Origin: VFJL01 sp043721435
GTDB taxonomy: Bacteria; Pseudomonadota; Gammaproteobacteria; Burkholderiales; Nitrosomonadaceae
DNA length: 64,000 bases
Assembly: GCA_043721435.1 (NCBI GenBank)
Contig: JAYSQR010000021.1
Span: 1-64,000 of the forward strand
Direction of reading: 5' to 3'
The translations under genes were made by a program, and so were the position numbers. Positions 1 to 7,961 of this stretch are shown here, piece by piece. Each line of letters begins with the position of its first letter. Position 1 is the first letter of the stretch. A model generated the notes under the pieces. The model was not told where the DNA came from and did no database searches. It saw nothing but the letters and a program-made list of their open reading frames with translations.

Positions 1-33
1 TGCGGTGAAAATACGACGAGGGATACGTTTCAT
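1..33 (-). CDS. Start of a truncated minus-strand gene, possibly an IS transposase subunit
   Basis: Only the first 11 codons lie in the window; the gene runs off the left edge. On the minus strand an ATG at 33-31 is preceded by a clear AGGAG ribosome binding site six bases upstream, and the peptide begins MKRIPRRIFTA. A short basic start of this kind resembles OrfA-type transposase subunits of the IS3 group, which would fit the damaged strip to the right, but eleven residues are too few to identify it. The start is well supported; the product is a guess. Confidence 0.45.
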   Translation of the reverse strand, partial: MKRIPRRIFTA

Positions 34-45
34 GGATTCTCCTAA

Positions 46-71
46 CAAGTTGATAAAGTAACATCAACTTG
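46..71. repeat. Nine-base inverted repeat upstream of the edge gene
   Basis: CAAGTTGAT at 46-54 is repeated in inverted orientation at 63-71 with an 8-base spacer. It lies just upstream of the ribosome binding site of the minus-strand gene at the left edge, so it could be an operator or part of the terminus of an insertion element. A second small palindrome, CCACAAAAGTGG, follows at 76-87. Function unknown. Confidence 0.5.
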
Positions 72-153
72 CCCGTCCACAAAAGTGGGCCTCGCTCACG
101 GGCTTACGCCCAGCGATAAATGTCCGGTGATCTCTAGCGTTAGGGCGCTCCAT

Positions 154-591
154 ATGGTCACCTTTCAGCGCGTCAAGTACGCCAACATCAACGCACGTCA
201 GAAGGAAATTTTCAACTTCCAGAAGGTTTCAGCCCTGCTGGCGGACTTTGGATTTGCTACATACCGTCTCACTGATGACTGGAACGGCGCAGACTTTCTC
301 GCCATTCATTTCGATGGCTCAACTTTCCTTCGTGTCCAACTGAAAGGGCGACTCACGTTCGAGAAAAAATACCAAGGCAAAGACCTGTGGGTCTGCTTTC
401 GCCATGAGAGCCTTGTCTATCTCTATCCGCACGACGTTCTGTTAGCCGAAGCGCTGAAAATCACAAACATCGCTAAAACTGCGTCATGGCTCGAGCCAAA
501 CGGCGGCTATTCTTACCCCCGCCCCCCTAAATCTTTGGAAGTACAATTGAAGGTCTATTGTCTCGGCCATGAAAGCAATCCTGCACCCTAA
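154..591 (+). CDS. Hypothetical protein with nuclease-like D...QLK residues
   Basis: A 145-residue protein if translation starts at the ATG at 154; an upstream TTG at 85 would add 23 residues of poor-quality sequence. I do not recognise a named family, but the protein looks real: residues 15-105 have balanced composition with the segment DDWNGADF followed about 12 residues later by VQLKGR. An acidic residue followed by a (Q/E)-x-K strand is the core pattern of PD-(D/E)XK nucleases, so a small nuclease-like fold is possible; this is inference from a few residues. There is no signal peptide or membrane segment. It sits between a possible insertion element and a restriction-gene remnant, so it may be cargo or debris of a defence island. 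No good ribosome binding site precedes ATG 154. Confidence 0.5.
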   Translation: MVTFQRVKYANINARQKEIFNFQKVSALLADFGFATYRLTDDWNGADFLAIHFDGSTFLRVQLKGRLTFEKKYQGKDLWVCFRHESLVYLYPHDVLLAEALKITNIAKTASWLEPNGGYSYPRPPKSLEVQLKVYCLGHESNPAP

Positions 592-667
592 CCCTGCATT
601 CGAGTGAGACTGCGCAAAAGTGCGTAGCCCCTCAATTTGAACGTGAGCGTCTGCTTTCTGAAAGTAC

Positions 668-769
668 GACCGGCAGCTTCGTGTCGGGAACAGACCATCG
701 CGACCGGCAGTTCCGTGTCGGTTTGCGACTTTCGCCACAGGCAGAAACGTGTCGGCGCTTGCCCTTCGC
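668..769. repeat. Three tandem copies of a 34-bp repeat
   Basis: Imperfect units start at 668, 702 and 736, each exactly 34 bp. Units share GGCAG near the start, CGTGTCGG in the middle and end in TCGC. The period is not a multiple of three and no long reading frame crosses it, so it is probably non-coding. The array abuts the remnant of a restriction gene at 771. I cannot tell whether it is a regulatory array, a recombination scar or decayed coding sequence. Confidence 0.6.
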
Positions 770-770
770 C

Positions 771-964
771 AAGCTATTGGATTTGGCTAACAGTCTGGAC
801 CAAGAACAAGGCGCGCTGTTGAGTTGGGGCTGACCGAGGAGCAGTTGGCGCTGTTCGATTTGTTCAGAAAGGAATCACTGAGTGGACCGGAGCGTGTGCA
901 GTACAAGCCGAAGCGGAATTTCATCAAGTTGCTGGATGAGGTGGCGCGGAGTGCTGCGAAATGA
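771..964 (+). pseudogene. C-terminal remnant of a type I restriction endonuclease subunit (HsdR), frameshifted
   Basis: One frame from 771 reads KLLDLANSLDQEQGALLS and stops; a second frame continues from about 824 as LGLTEEQLALFDLFRKE and runs to a TGA at 962-964. Together they resemble the last 60-70 residues of HsdR proteins (EcoEI-type C-terminal region), in which an LDxEDxRA helix is followed by a GLxEEELAxFDLL helix. The continuity is broken by a frameshift near 815-823 and there is no upstream HsdR sequence in the window: motor and nuclease domains are gone. A relic of a lost restriction-modification system. Identification is by recalled family pattern only. Confidence 0.45.
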
Positions 965-1061
965 GTGCCGGCACGTCCCTTGGACTCTCCCAAATCGCTC
1001 GGTAACTATCTGCTTCCATCGGTGCGCGATGTGTTGTTCTGGTATTTCGTGCAAGTTATAA

Positions 1062-1202
1062 GGGCGCTTCTAAAAATTCAAAGTTCTAAACAAGACGAGG
1101 CGGGAACAAAAAATGTAGACGCAGCATATGGCTGATATGTAAGGAAACATTTTTTGTAAGCAACAAAGTATTGTGACGAAATCTGGATTTCTAGAGGTGG
1201 CC
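1062..1202. repeat. Palindromic MITE-like element with nested inverted repeats
   Basis: About 140 bp that folds on itself. The outer arms, from GGGCGCTTCTA at 1062 and the inverse ending near 1202, match imperfectly over about 60 bp; an inner perfect 11-bp inverted repeat, ACAAAAAATGT, lies at 1106-1116 and 1147-1157. The centre contains CATATG. There is no coding potential. Size, terminal inverted repeats and intergenic position fit a miniature inverted-repeat element or a large REP/ERIC-type repeat. It ends about 35 bp before the start of the phosphatase gene. Confidence 0.6.
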
Positions 1203-1236
1203 ATAAAATAGTCATAACATATTGATTGGGGAAGTA

Positions 1237-1710
1237 ATGATCAAAGTTCTCTTTGTCTGCATGGGTAACATCTGCCGTTCACCCACTGCGGAGGCGGTGT
1301 TCAGGCATCAGGTTAAAGCGGCCGGTTTTGATGAAGCAATTCACATCGATTCTGCCGGTACCCATGATTATCACATCGGCGATCCGCCGGATGAGAGGGC
1401 GCAGAATGCGGCACAGCGACGTGGCTACGATATGCAGGAATTACGTGCGCGTCAGGTGCAGCTGAGAGATTTCGAGATGTTTCATCATATTCTGGCGATG
1501 GACGAAGACAATCTTGCCTTGCTCAAGCAGCAATGCCCGCCGCAGTACCGCCATAAGCTCGGGTTGCTGATGCAGCACAGCAAGAAATTCGTTGAACGCA
1601 AAGAAGTGCCTGATCCCTATTTTGGCGGACGTCAAGGGTTTGAGGAAGTGCTGGATCTGGTAGAGGAAGCGGGGCAAGAATTGCTTGACCACATCCGTAG
1701 CAGAAAATAA
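1237..1710 (+). CDS. Low-molecular-weight protein tyrosine phosphatase
   Basis: A 157-residue cytoplasmic phosphatase of the LMW-PTP family, which removes phosphate from phosphotyrosine in proteins. The P-loop CMGNICRS (CX5RS, residues 8-15) carries the nucleophilic Cys and the phosphate-binding Arg, and DPYFGG near residue 126 carries the general-acid Asp. Length is typical of the family. I take ATG 1237 as the start because GGGGAA lies at good spacing upstream and the family normally begins a few residues before the P-loop; TTG 1222 would add five residues. In other bacteria such enzymes pair with tyrosine kinases in polysaccharide export, but no such kinase is nearby, so its substrate is unknown. 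Confidence 0.93.
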   Translation: MIKVLFVCMGNICRSPTAEAVFRHQVKAAGFDEAIHIDSAGTHDYHIGDPPDERAQNAAQRRGYDMQELRARQVQLRDFEMFHHILAMDEDNLALLKQQCPPQYRHKLGLLMQHSKKFVERKEVPDPYFGGRQGFEEVLDLVEEAGQELLDHIRSRK

Positions 1711-1764
1711 CGGGAGATTGCGGGTGGAGGGAGCAAAGCACGATCCACCGCAGTCGTACTCATG

Positions 1765-1794
1765 AATGGGTGGGGGTAGTAATCCCCACCCATT
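1765..1794. terminator. Bidirectional terminator between the phosphatase gene and rne
   Basis: A perfect 11-bp stem, AATGGGTGGGG with its complement at 1784-1794, separated by an 8-base loop. It lies between the 3' ends of two convergent genes (phosphatase stop at 1710, rne stop at 1812), the expected place for a shared terminator. T-runs are weak on both sides. Confidence 0.7.
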
Positions 1795-1811
1795 ATTCTT
1801 TGTGGCCGTGA

Positions 1812-4532
1812 CTATTTATGCGTTTCTATCTGCACCAGTGGTTCTTGTTCCACCGACGGTGAGGATATGGGTCTTTCCCGTTGCCGCTTTGGTAGTGCCG
1901 GTTGTTCCAGTGCAGTGGCCTCAATCGGTTTCACTTTTTCCGGAACGGTCTCTATCATGATTAGTCCGCTTGCGGCCAGATTCAGCGGCTCCGGCGTAGA
2001 TGCTGGTTGCTGAGGTACGACGGGCTCGGGTGCAGGCATTGCTACCGGTGCCGCCGCTGGGATATGTTCTTTCACGACGTCAATCCCGACTTGGTCGGGG
2101 GTTGCCATAACCGTGATGGGGGCAGGTGCATCAACCGGCACCGATTCCTGAGCGGGTTGTGCTGGCGGCACTATTGCTGTTTCTGTCTCAATCGCCGCCA
2201 GCGCTGTATTCGGTGCCATCGCCGGTTCGGTTGCAACCTGAGGCACAACGAGAGGAGTGGCCTTCGTTTCTTCAGCTTGCAGGGAGGAGACGGTGAAGTC
2301 GAGACTTGACGTTTCATGCAATGGTGTAGGGACACCTTCCGCTACAGTGTCTGCATGGGGCACAGTCTGGGTGGCAGCAGTTTGCTCTGCCGGACTGCTC
2401 TGAGTGACTGTCTGGGGGGGGGCTTGCTCACCCCGCCCGTGGCGCTCACCCCGTTCACGCTGCCTGCCACCGCGACGTCGGCGGGAGCGCCCGCCGTCTT
2501 CGGCTTGCTGCGGCTGATTTTCTCCCGCTAGTTGTCCTTCCCCCGTTAGTTGCCCTTCTCCCGCCAGCGGCTTAGCTTCCGTCTGGATATGTTCTTCCCG
2601 TGGTGGACGTGACGGCTTTTTCTGGGTGGGTCGTTCACCCTTAGATTCTTGTTCGCCGCGCGGAGGGCGTTGAGCAGTGGCCGCACGTCCCTGTATTAGG
2701 GCGCCACCAGCCTCGCTACCGGGTTCACCACGCTTGCTGTCTCGCCCCTCGCGGCCACGATCATGGCGTCCACGCGGGTGTTCCTGTCGCTGCGGCCTGG
2801 TTTTGACTTGTTTCGGCTCCTCTTTCCTTTCCTCGCTGCTCGTCTGACTGAACCAGCCGAAGAGCTTGCTCAGAAGCGAAGGCTCTTTGAGTTGGGGTTG
2901 CGGTTTTTCCTCGCGTATTGGTGCAGGTTGTGACGGCGTGATGCCTTTTACAGCCGCTTGTGGTCGTGCGGGTCTGGGTTCCTGCGCGGCTGACGGCAGA
3001 GTAATCTCTTCTGCCGGCTTCTCCACCATCTGGTAACTGGTTTGTACCTCGCCAAGCTTGATGTCGTCATGCCGCAAGCGGGCAATATTATAGTTGGGCG
3101 TCTCCAGGTGAACGTTTGGAATCAATATCACGTTCATTTTCAGACGTGCTTCGATGGCATGAATTTCCGCGCGCTTTTCGTTCAGTAAATAGGTGGCAAC
3201 ATCCACCGGTACCTGAACGTGCAGTGCGGCGGTGTTTTCCTTCATCGCTTCTTCCTGGATGATCCTGAGGATATGCAGCGCAGAGGAATCGGTGCCGCGG
3301 ATATGGCCAGTACCGTGGCAACGGGGACAGGAAATATAGCTGCTCTCGCCCAGTGAGGGGCGCAGACGCTGGCGTGATAATTCCAACAGGCCGAAACGGG
3401 ATATCTTTCCCACCTGCACCCGTGCGCGGTCATAACGCAACGCGTCATGCAATCGATTCTCCACGTCGCGCTGATTGCGAGCGACTTCCATGTCGATGAA
3501 ATCAATCACTACCAATCCGCCCAGATCGCGCAGGCGCAATTGCCGTGCGATTTCGTCAGCCGCTTCCAGATTGGTGTTGAGCGCAGTTTGCTCGATATCG
3601 GCGCCACGGGTGGCACGTGCGGAGTTGACGTCAACCGACACCAGTGCTTCGGTGTGATCAATGACGATGGCGCCGCCAGAAGGCAGGGTTACTTGCCGTG
3701 AATAAGCAGTCTCAATCTGGTGCTCAATCTGGAAACGTGAGAACAATGGGACATCATCACGATAGAGCTTGACGCGATTAACATTGGCAGGCATGACGTG
3801 ACTCATGAACTGACAGGCCTGCTCGTAAATGCTTTCAGTATCAATCAGGATTTCGCCGATCTCCTGATGGAAGTAGTCACGGATGGCGCGTATTACCAGA
3901 CTGCTTTCTTGGTAAATCAGGAAAGCGCCGTTCTGACTCTGGGAGGCGTCTTCAATGGCGCGCCACAACTGCATCAAGTAGTTGAGATCCCATTGTAATT
4001 CCTCTTCACTGCGGCCTATACCGGCGGTGCGGGCAATGATGCTCATGCCTGCGGGGACATCCAGTTGCGACATCACGTCGCGTAGTTCGGCGCGATCTTC
4101 ACCCTCGATGCGGCGTGATACCCCGCCGCCGCGCGGATTGTTGGGCATCAGGACCAGATAACGCCCGGCCAGTGAAATGAAAGTAGTGAGTGCCGCACCC
4201 TTGGTGCCGCGCTCATCCTTATCCACCTGGACAATGAGCTCCTGGCCTTCACGCAGCGCATCCTGAATGCGGACTTTAGCCGGGTCGGCGCTTTCCTTGA
4301 AATAAACACGGGAGATTTCTTTGAACGGCAGAAAACCGTGACGCTCGCCGCCGTACTCGACAAAGGCGGCTTCGAGACTGGGCTCGAGGCGGGTAATGAC
4401 TGCTTTGTAGATGTTGCTTTTGCGTTGTTCTTTGCCGGCGGATTCAATGTCAAGGTCAATCAGTTTCTGACCATCAACAATGGCGACACGGAGCTCTTCC
4501 GGCTGTGTCGCATTAAATAGCATGCGTTTCAT
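1812..4532 (-). CDS. rne: Ribonuclease E
   Basis: A 906-residue endoribonuclease that starts decay of most mRNAs and processes rRNA and tRNA precursors at the inner membrane. The N-terminus MKRMLFNATQPEELRVAI and the S1 domain (about residues 35-120) are typical. The catalytic region has VDVNS near residue 300 and IDFIDM near 343, holding the two Asp residues that bind magnesium, and a CPRCHG zinc-link for tetramer assembly near residue 405. Residues from about 510 on are disordered and rich in Arg, Glu and Pro, the scaffold where other degradosome proteins bind; this part includes a short internal duplication (GEGQL twice) and a long Pro/Ala/Val tail. It is transcribed away from rluC across a 422-bp spacer. 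Confidence 0.97.
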   Translation of the reverse strand: MKRMLFNATQPEELRVAIVDGQKLIDLDIESAGKEQRKSNIYKAVITRLEPSLEAAFVEYGGERHGFLPFKEISRVYFKESADPAKVRIQDALREGQELIVQVDKDERGTKGAALTTFISLAGRYLVLMPNNPRGGGVSRRIEGEDRAELRDVMSQLDVPAGMSIIARTAGIGRSEEELQWDLNYLMQLWRAIEDASQSQNGAFLIYQESSLVIRAIRDYFHQEIGEILIDTESIYEQACQFMSHVMPANVNRVKLYRDDVPLFSRFQIEHQIETAYSRQVTLPSGGAIVIDHTEALVSVDVNSARATRGADIEQTALNTNLEAADEIARQLRLRDLGGLVVIDFIDMEVARNQRDVENRLHDALRYDRARVQVGKISRFGLLELSRQRLRPSLGESSYISCPRCHGTGHIRGTDSSALHILRIIQEEAMKENTAALHVQVPVDVATYLLNEKRAEIHAIEARLKMNVILIPNVHLETPNYNIARLRHDDIKLGEVQTSYQMVEKPAEEITLPSAAQEPRPARPQAAVKGITPSQPAPIREEKPQPQLKEPSLLSKLFGWFSQTSSEERKEEPKQVKTRPQRQEHPRGRHDRGREGRDSKRGEPGSEAGGALIQGRAATAQRPPRGEQESKGERPTQKKPSRPPREEHIQTEAKPLAGEGQLTGEGQLAGENQPQQAEDGGRSRRRRGGRQRERGERHGRGEQAPPQTVTQSSPAEQTAATQTVPHADTVAEGVPTPLHETSSLDFTVSSLQAEETKATPLVVPQVATEPAMAPNTALAAIETETAIVPPAQPAQESVPVDAPAPITVMATPDQVGIDVVKEHIPAAAPVAMPAPEPVVPQQPASTPEPLNLAASGLIMIETVPEKVKPIEATALEQPALPKRQRERPISSPSVEQEPLVQIETHK

Positions 4533-4954
4533 TTTATGTCTCCCGCGCTCTGGTCACGGGCGGACAACCCACGCGTGTGCAGCACAGTGGCCGGCACACG
4601 CATATGAGAATTTATTAGTCAGGCAACTTGGTCATAGTGTCGGGCTGCTTGTTAATGATGACTATTCTCTGGTTTGTCACTAGGGTCCTGCCTCTTTGGC
4701 AAGCAGAACCGGGAATTAAGTTTCAGCTCGGTTTCAACCGGGTTCCGACTATGGTTTTCTCGGGAAACGGGTACTATGAAACTGAAAGCTGAAATCTACG
4801 TGTACTTTGAGCGCACAAATCAATTACTATCGCTACTTTTATTGGTGAGCGACGTTAACCAGGTTTCGGGGTCGGTTCTTTTCCATGAGCAGGATAAAAT
4901 TCCATCAACAGTGCCATTGCGCACACCGGATAGAGGATAGGCTGGAACTCCGAA
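4533..4954. promoter_or_regulatory. Long divergent spacer and putative rne leader with hairpins
   Basis: 422 bp between rne (minus) and rluC (plus) with no credible gene. Near rne there is a perfect 8-bp inverted repeat, GCGTGTGC at 4573-4580 with its complement at 4594-4601. Further out TTTCAGCT at 4721-4728 pairs with AGCTGAAA at 4787-4794. Long structured 5' leaders through which RNase E represses its own mRNA are known in enterobacteria; this spacer could hold an equivalent. I see no unambiguous -35/-10 pair, and the analogy is inference. Confidence 0.45.
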
Positions 4955-5965
4955 TTGGCAAGTATAAGTAAAATTAAGGATTTAGGCAAAGATTTTCCTT
5001 TGAATGCTGTGGTCAAGGAGATTGTTGGCGAGGATAGTGACGGCCAGCGTATTGATAATTTCTTGATCAAGCGTCTCAAGGGTGTGCCGAAAAGCCACAT
5101 TTACCGACTTCTGCGTAGCGGTCAGGTAAGGGTCAACAGCAAACGCATCAATGCAGATCACCATCTGCAACAAGGCGATACGGTGCGTATTCCGCCGGTG
5201 AGAATGGCGCCAGGCGAGCCGCCGGACAACAAGAAGATAACCAAATCCCGATTCATCTCGTTCGACGTGCTGTTTCAGGATGAGTCGCTGCTGGTGATCA
5301 ACAAGCCTGCGGGAGTGGCGGTACATGGCGGCAGTGGCGTGAGCTTCGGTGTCATCGAGCAACTGCGTGCTCAGCATCCTGACTGGAAATTCCTGGAACT
5401 GGTTCATCGGCTCGATAGAGAAACCTCCGGTGTTCTGTTGCTCGCCAAAAAACGCGCGGCACTGGTTGAGCTGCACCGGCAAATTCGGGAAGGGCTGATG
5501 GAAAAGCACTATCTGGTGCTGGTAAAAGGCAAATGGTGCAATCCAAGACAAAGCGTGAAATTGCCACTCAGCAAGTATGTGACGGCAGCGGGAGAACGGC
5601 GCGTGGCGGTAACCGCGGGCGAGAAAGAGGGAATGGCCGCTCATACGGTGTTCACCCTGCAGAAATCCTGGCAGGATTTCTGCCTGCTGGAAGCGGAACT
5701 GAAGACCGGACGCACTCATCAAATCCGCGTGCACCTTGCTCATCTTGGCTTCCCCATCGCTGGCGACGACAAATATGGGGATTTCGCGCTCAACAAGCAG
5801 CTGGCCAAGCGCGGCCAGAAATCAGGCCTGGGGCGGATGTTCCTGCATGCCCGTGCGGCTGTGGTGATGCACCCTGTGAGTGGTGAGCGCTTATGCCTGG
5901 AGGCGCCGTTAGCAAGTGATCTGCAAAAATTCCTGGACACGCTGGATGCGGAAGATGGCCAATAA
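4955..5965 (+). CDS. rluC: Ribosomal large subunit pseudouridine synthase RluC
   Basis: A 336-residue enzyme that isomerises specific uridines of 23S rRNA (positions 955, 2504 and 2580 in E. coli numbering). It has an N-terminal S4 RNA-binding domain (about residues 30-95, DGQRIDNFL onward) and a RluA-type catalytic domain with HRLDRETSG near residue 152, whose Asp is the catalytic residue. RTHQIRVHLAHLG near 250 is a second family signature. The reading frame opens at a TTG at 4955; no ATG occurs before the S4 domain and the ribosome binding site is weak, so the exact start is unsure. Divergence from rne is conserved in many proteobacteria. Confidence 0.95.
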   Translation: MASISKIKDLGKDFPLNAVVKEIVGEDSDGQRIDNFLIKRLKGVPKSHIYRLLRSGQVRVNSKRINADHHLQQGDTVRIPPVRMAPGEPPDNKKITKSRFISFDVLFQDESLLVINKPAGVAVHGGSGVSFGVIEQLRAQHPDWKFLELVHRLDRETSGVLLLAKKRAALVELHRQIREGLMEKHYLVLVKGKWCNPRQSVKLPLSKYVTAAGERRVAVTAGEKEGMAAHTVFTLQKSWQDFCLLEAELKTGRTHQIRVHLAHLGFPIAGDDKYGDFALNKQLAKRGQKSGLGRMFLHARAAVVMHPVSGERLCLEAPLASDLQKFLDTLDAEDGQ

Positions 5966-6008
5966 TGCACATCAGGCCGCACGGTAACGTTCTGTAGACA
6001 AATTTCTG

Positions 6009-6671
6009 ATGACCAATAAATTCGACCTGATAGTATTTGATTGGGATGGAACCCTGCTGGATTCCACCAATGTCATCGTGTCTTCAATCCAGGGTGCAGC
6101 CCGCGAGGTGGGATTGCCGCAGCCATCGGTTGAAGATGCTCGCCACGTCATTGGCCTGGGGCTGAGCGAGGCTTTGGAGTATCTTTTTCCAGGTGTTTCC
6201 TCACAGCAAGTCGGATCACTGATGCTGATGGATCGTTACCGGCACCATTATTCTGTGTACGGGCAGAAAATTTCCCCGTTTGAGGGCATAACCGAGATTA
6301 TCGAAACCCTACATGCAGAGGACTTCTTGTTAGCAGTGGCCACCGGCAAGAGCCGCACCGAACTCAATAAAGCACTTGAATCCAGCGGATTAGGAGTCTA
6401 TTTTCATGCCAGCCGTTGTGCCGATGAGACTTTTTCCAAACCCCATCCGGCAATGCTGCTGGAATTGATGGAGCAATTTGGCGTGGCGGCAGGGCGCACA
6501 TTGATGATAGGTGACACCACCCACGATTTGCAAATGGCAATCAATGCCAAGGTCGCCGGGTTGGGTGTGGCATACGGTGCCCATCCCAGAGAGAATCTCA
6601 GTTCTCTGGCACCGCTTGCCTGTGTCAACAGCATCACGGAATTGCACTCATGGCTCAATGTGAACGTCTGA
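6009..6671 (+). CDS. HAD-superfamily phosphatase, phosphoglycolate-phosphatase type
   Basis: A 220-residue HAD hydrolase of subfamily IA. Motif I is DWDGTLLDS (residues 11-19; nucleophile Asp11), motif II is ATGKS near 115, and motif IV is GDTTHD near 167, with a helical cap between motifs I and II. It belongs to the Gph-like proteins often encoded next to rluC in beta- and gammaproteobacteria; the substrate cannot be read from sequence and small phosphomonoesters are most likely. Its 3' end overlaps the following Rieske gene by 22 bp, indicating translational coupling. Confidence 0.88.
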   Translation: MTNKFDLIVFDWDGTLLDSTNVIVSSIQGAAREVGLPQPSVEDARHVIGLGLSEALEYLFPGVSSQQVGSLMLMDRYRHHYSVYGQKISPFEGITEIIETLHAEDFLLAVATGKSRTELNKALESSGLGVYFHASRCADETFSKPHPAMLLELMEQFGVAAGRTLMIGDTTHDLQMAINAKVAGLGVAYGAHPRENLSSLAPLACVNSITELHSWLNVNV

Positions 6672-7000
6672 TTTGCGCAAGCAGCGAACTGACGGATGGC
6701 GGCAAAGGCATCCGTTTCAAGGTGGAGCGCCCGAATGAATCCGGAGCCGTTCCAGCATTTGTGATCCGCTATCGCGGAAAGATCTATGCTTATCTCAACC
6801 GCTGCGCCCATGTGGGCGTCGAACTGGACTGGATGGAAGGCGAATTTTTCGATGATTCAGGGTTATACTTAATTTGTTCGACTCACGGTGCGACTTACGC
6901 GCCGCAAAGTGGTTTCTGCATTGGTGGCCCATGCAGAGGGAAAAGTCTGCAATGTCTGGAAATTGAAGAGCGCGATGGCAACATCTTTTTGAAGGATTAA
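6650..7000 (+). CDS. Rieske [2Fe-2S] ferredoxin-like protein
   Basis: A 116-residue single-domain Rieske protein. The two cluster-binding boxes are CAHVG (near residue 45) and CSTHG (near residue 75), giving two Cys and two His ligands. It has no signal peptide, membrane anchor or oxygenase domain, so it resembles the small soluble Rieske proteins of dioxygenase systems and uncharacterised homologues. It starts inside the HAD gene and ends 7 bp before the peptidase gene, so the three are probably one transcript. Function unknown beyond electron transfer. Confidence 0.88.
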   Translation: MAQCERLICASSELTDGGKGIRFKVERPNESGAVPAFVIRYRGKIYAYLNRCAHVGVELDWMEGEFFDDSGLYLICSTHGATYAPQSGFCIGGPCRGKSLQCLEIEERDGNIFLKD

Positions 7001-7007
7001 AACAATT

Positions 7008-7961
7008 ATGGCTGATTCAGAAAATCGCAACGAAGGCTGGGAGAAGCAGGTGTTGGAGAAGCTGGCGTTCTCCTCTCTGCAGGAGCAGCGCCGGGCGCGG
7101 CACTGGGGCATATTGTTTAAATCGCTCACTTTTCTCTACCTGTTTATTCTGTTATTCCTTGTATTGGGTTGGATCGGCGGTAAAGATGGCCCCATTTCCA
7201 CCAAACACACCGCTCTGGTAGAACTGCGCGGCGTAATTTCCGCGGACAGTGTCAGCAGCGCTGACAACGTCAATGCAGGCCTGCAGGAGGCATTCAAGAA
7301 CAAAAAAACACAGGGTGTGATTCTGCGCATTAACAGTCCTGGCGGCAGCCCGGTGCAAGCGGGTTATATCAACGATGAAATCCGCCGCCTGCGCGCCGCC
7401 TATCCCGAGATTCCCCTCTATGCGGTGGTCGAGGATATTTGTGCCTCGGGCGGCTATTATGTTGCTGCTGCTGCCGACAAGATTTATGTGGACAAAGCCA
7501 GTATCGTCGGTTCCATCGGCGCACTAATGGACGGCTTTGGTTTTACGGGGACGATGGAAAAACTCGGTATCGAACGACGGCTGCTCACGGCAGGAGAGAA
7601 CAAGGGATTTCTTGATCCCTTCTCACCCTCCAATCCGCAGCAACAGGAATATGCCAGAGAAATGCTGGGTGACATCCATCAGCAGTTTATCCAGGTGGTG
7701 CAGCAAGGCAGGGGTAAACGTTTGCAGGATGCCCCGGAGATTTTCAGCGGGATCGTCTGGACCGGGCAGAAAAGCATAGACTTGGGGCTTGCTGATGCCA
7801 TGGGCAGCGCCGAATATGTCGCGCGTGAAGTTATCAAAGCCGAGCACATCGTGGATTACACCACCCAGGAAGGTTTCGTCGAGCGCTTCGCCAAACGCTT
7901 TGGTGCAGTGACGGCAAGCGCACTGGTCAGTGCTGCAGGGGGTGGGTGGGGGGTGCGGTAA
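7008..7961 (+). CDS. S49-family signal peptide peptidase (SppA-type)
   Basis: A 317-residue membrane-bound serine protease that degrades cleaved signal peptides. A cytoplasmic N-terminus is followed by one transmembrane helix (about residues 36-58) and a single S49 domain. The Ser nucleophile lies in CASGGYY near residue 147, and the general-base Lys is probably in AGENKGF near 198, as in the short (Bacillus-type) SppA. It is half the length of E. coli SppA, the usual size for the single-domain form. The C-terminal 20 residues are Ala/Gly-rich. Last gene of the rluC cluster; the next gene is convergent and begins one base beyond its stop codon. Confidence 0.93.
   Translation: MADSENRNEGWEKQVLEKLAFSSLQEQRRARHWGILFKSLTFLYLFILLFLVLGWIGGKDGPISTKHTALVELRGVISADSVSSADNVNAGLQEAFKNKKTQGVILRINSPGGSPVQAGYINDEIRRLRAAYPEIPLYAVVEDICASGGYYVAAAADKIYVDKASIVGSIGALMDGFGFTGTMEKLGIERRLLTAGENKGFLDPFSPSNPQQQEYAREMLGDIHQQFIQVVQQGRGKRLQDAPEIFSGIVWTGQKSIDLGLADAMGSAEYVAREVIKAEHIVDYTTQEGFVERFAKRFGAVTASALVSAAGGGWGVR

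Noticed and set aside
637..822. 61-residue plus-strand frame over the 34-bp repeats
   Set aside because: A period of 34 would shift the frame in each unit and the residues show no relation between units; not a gene.
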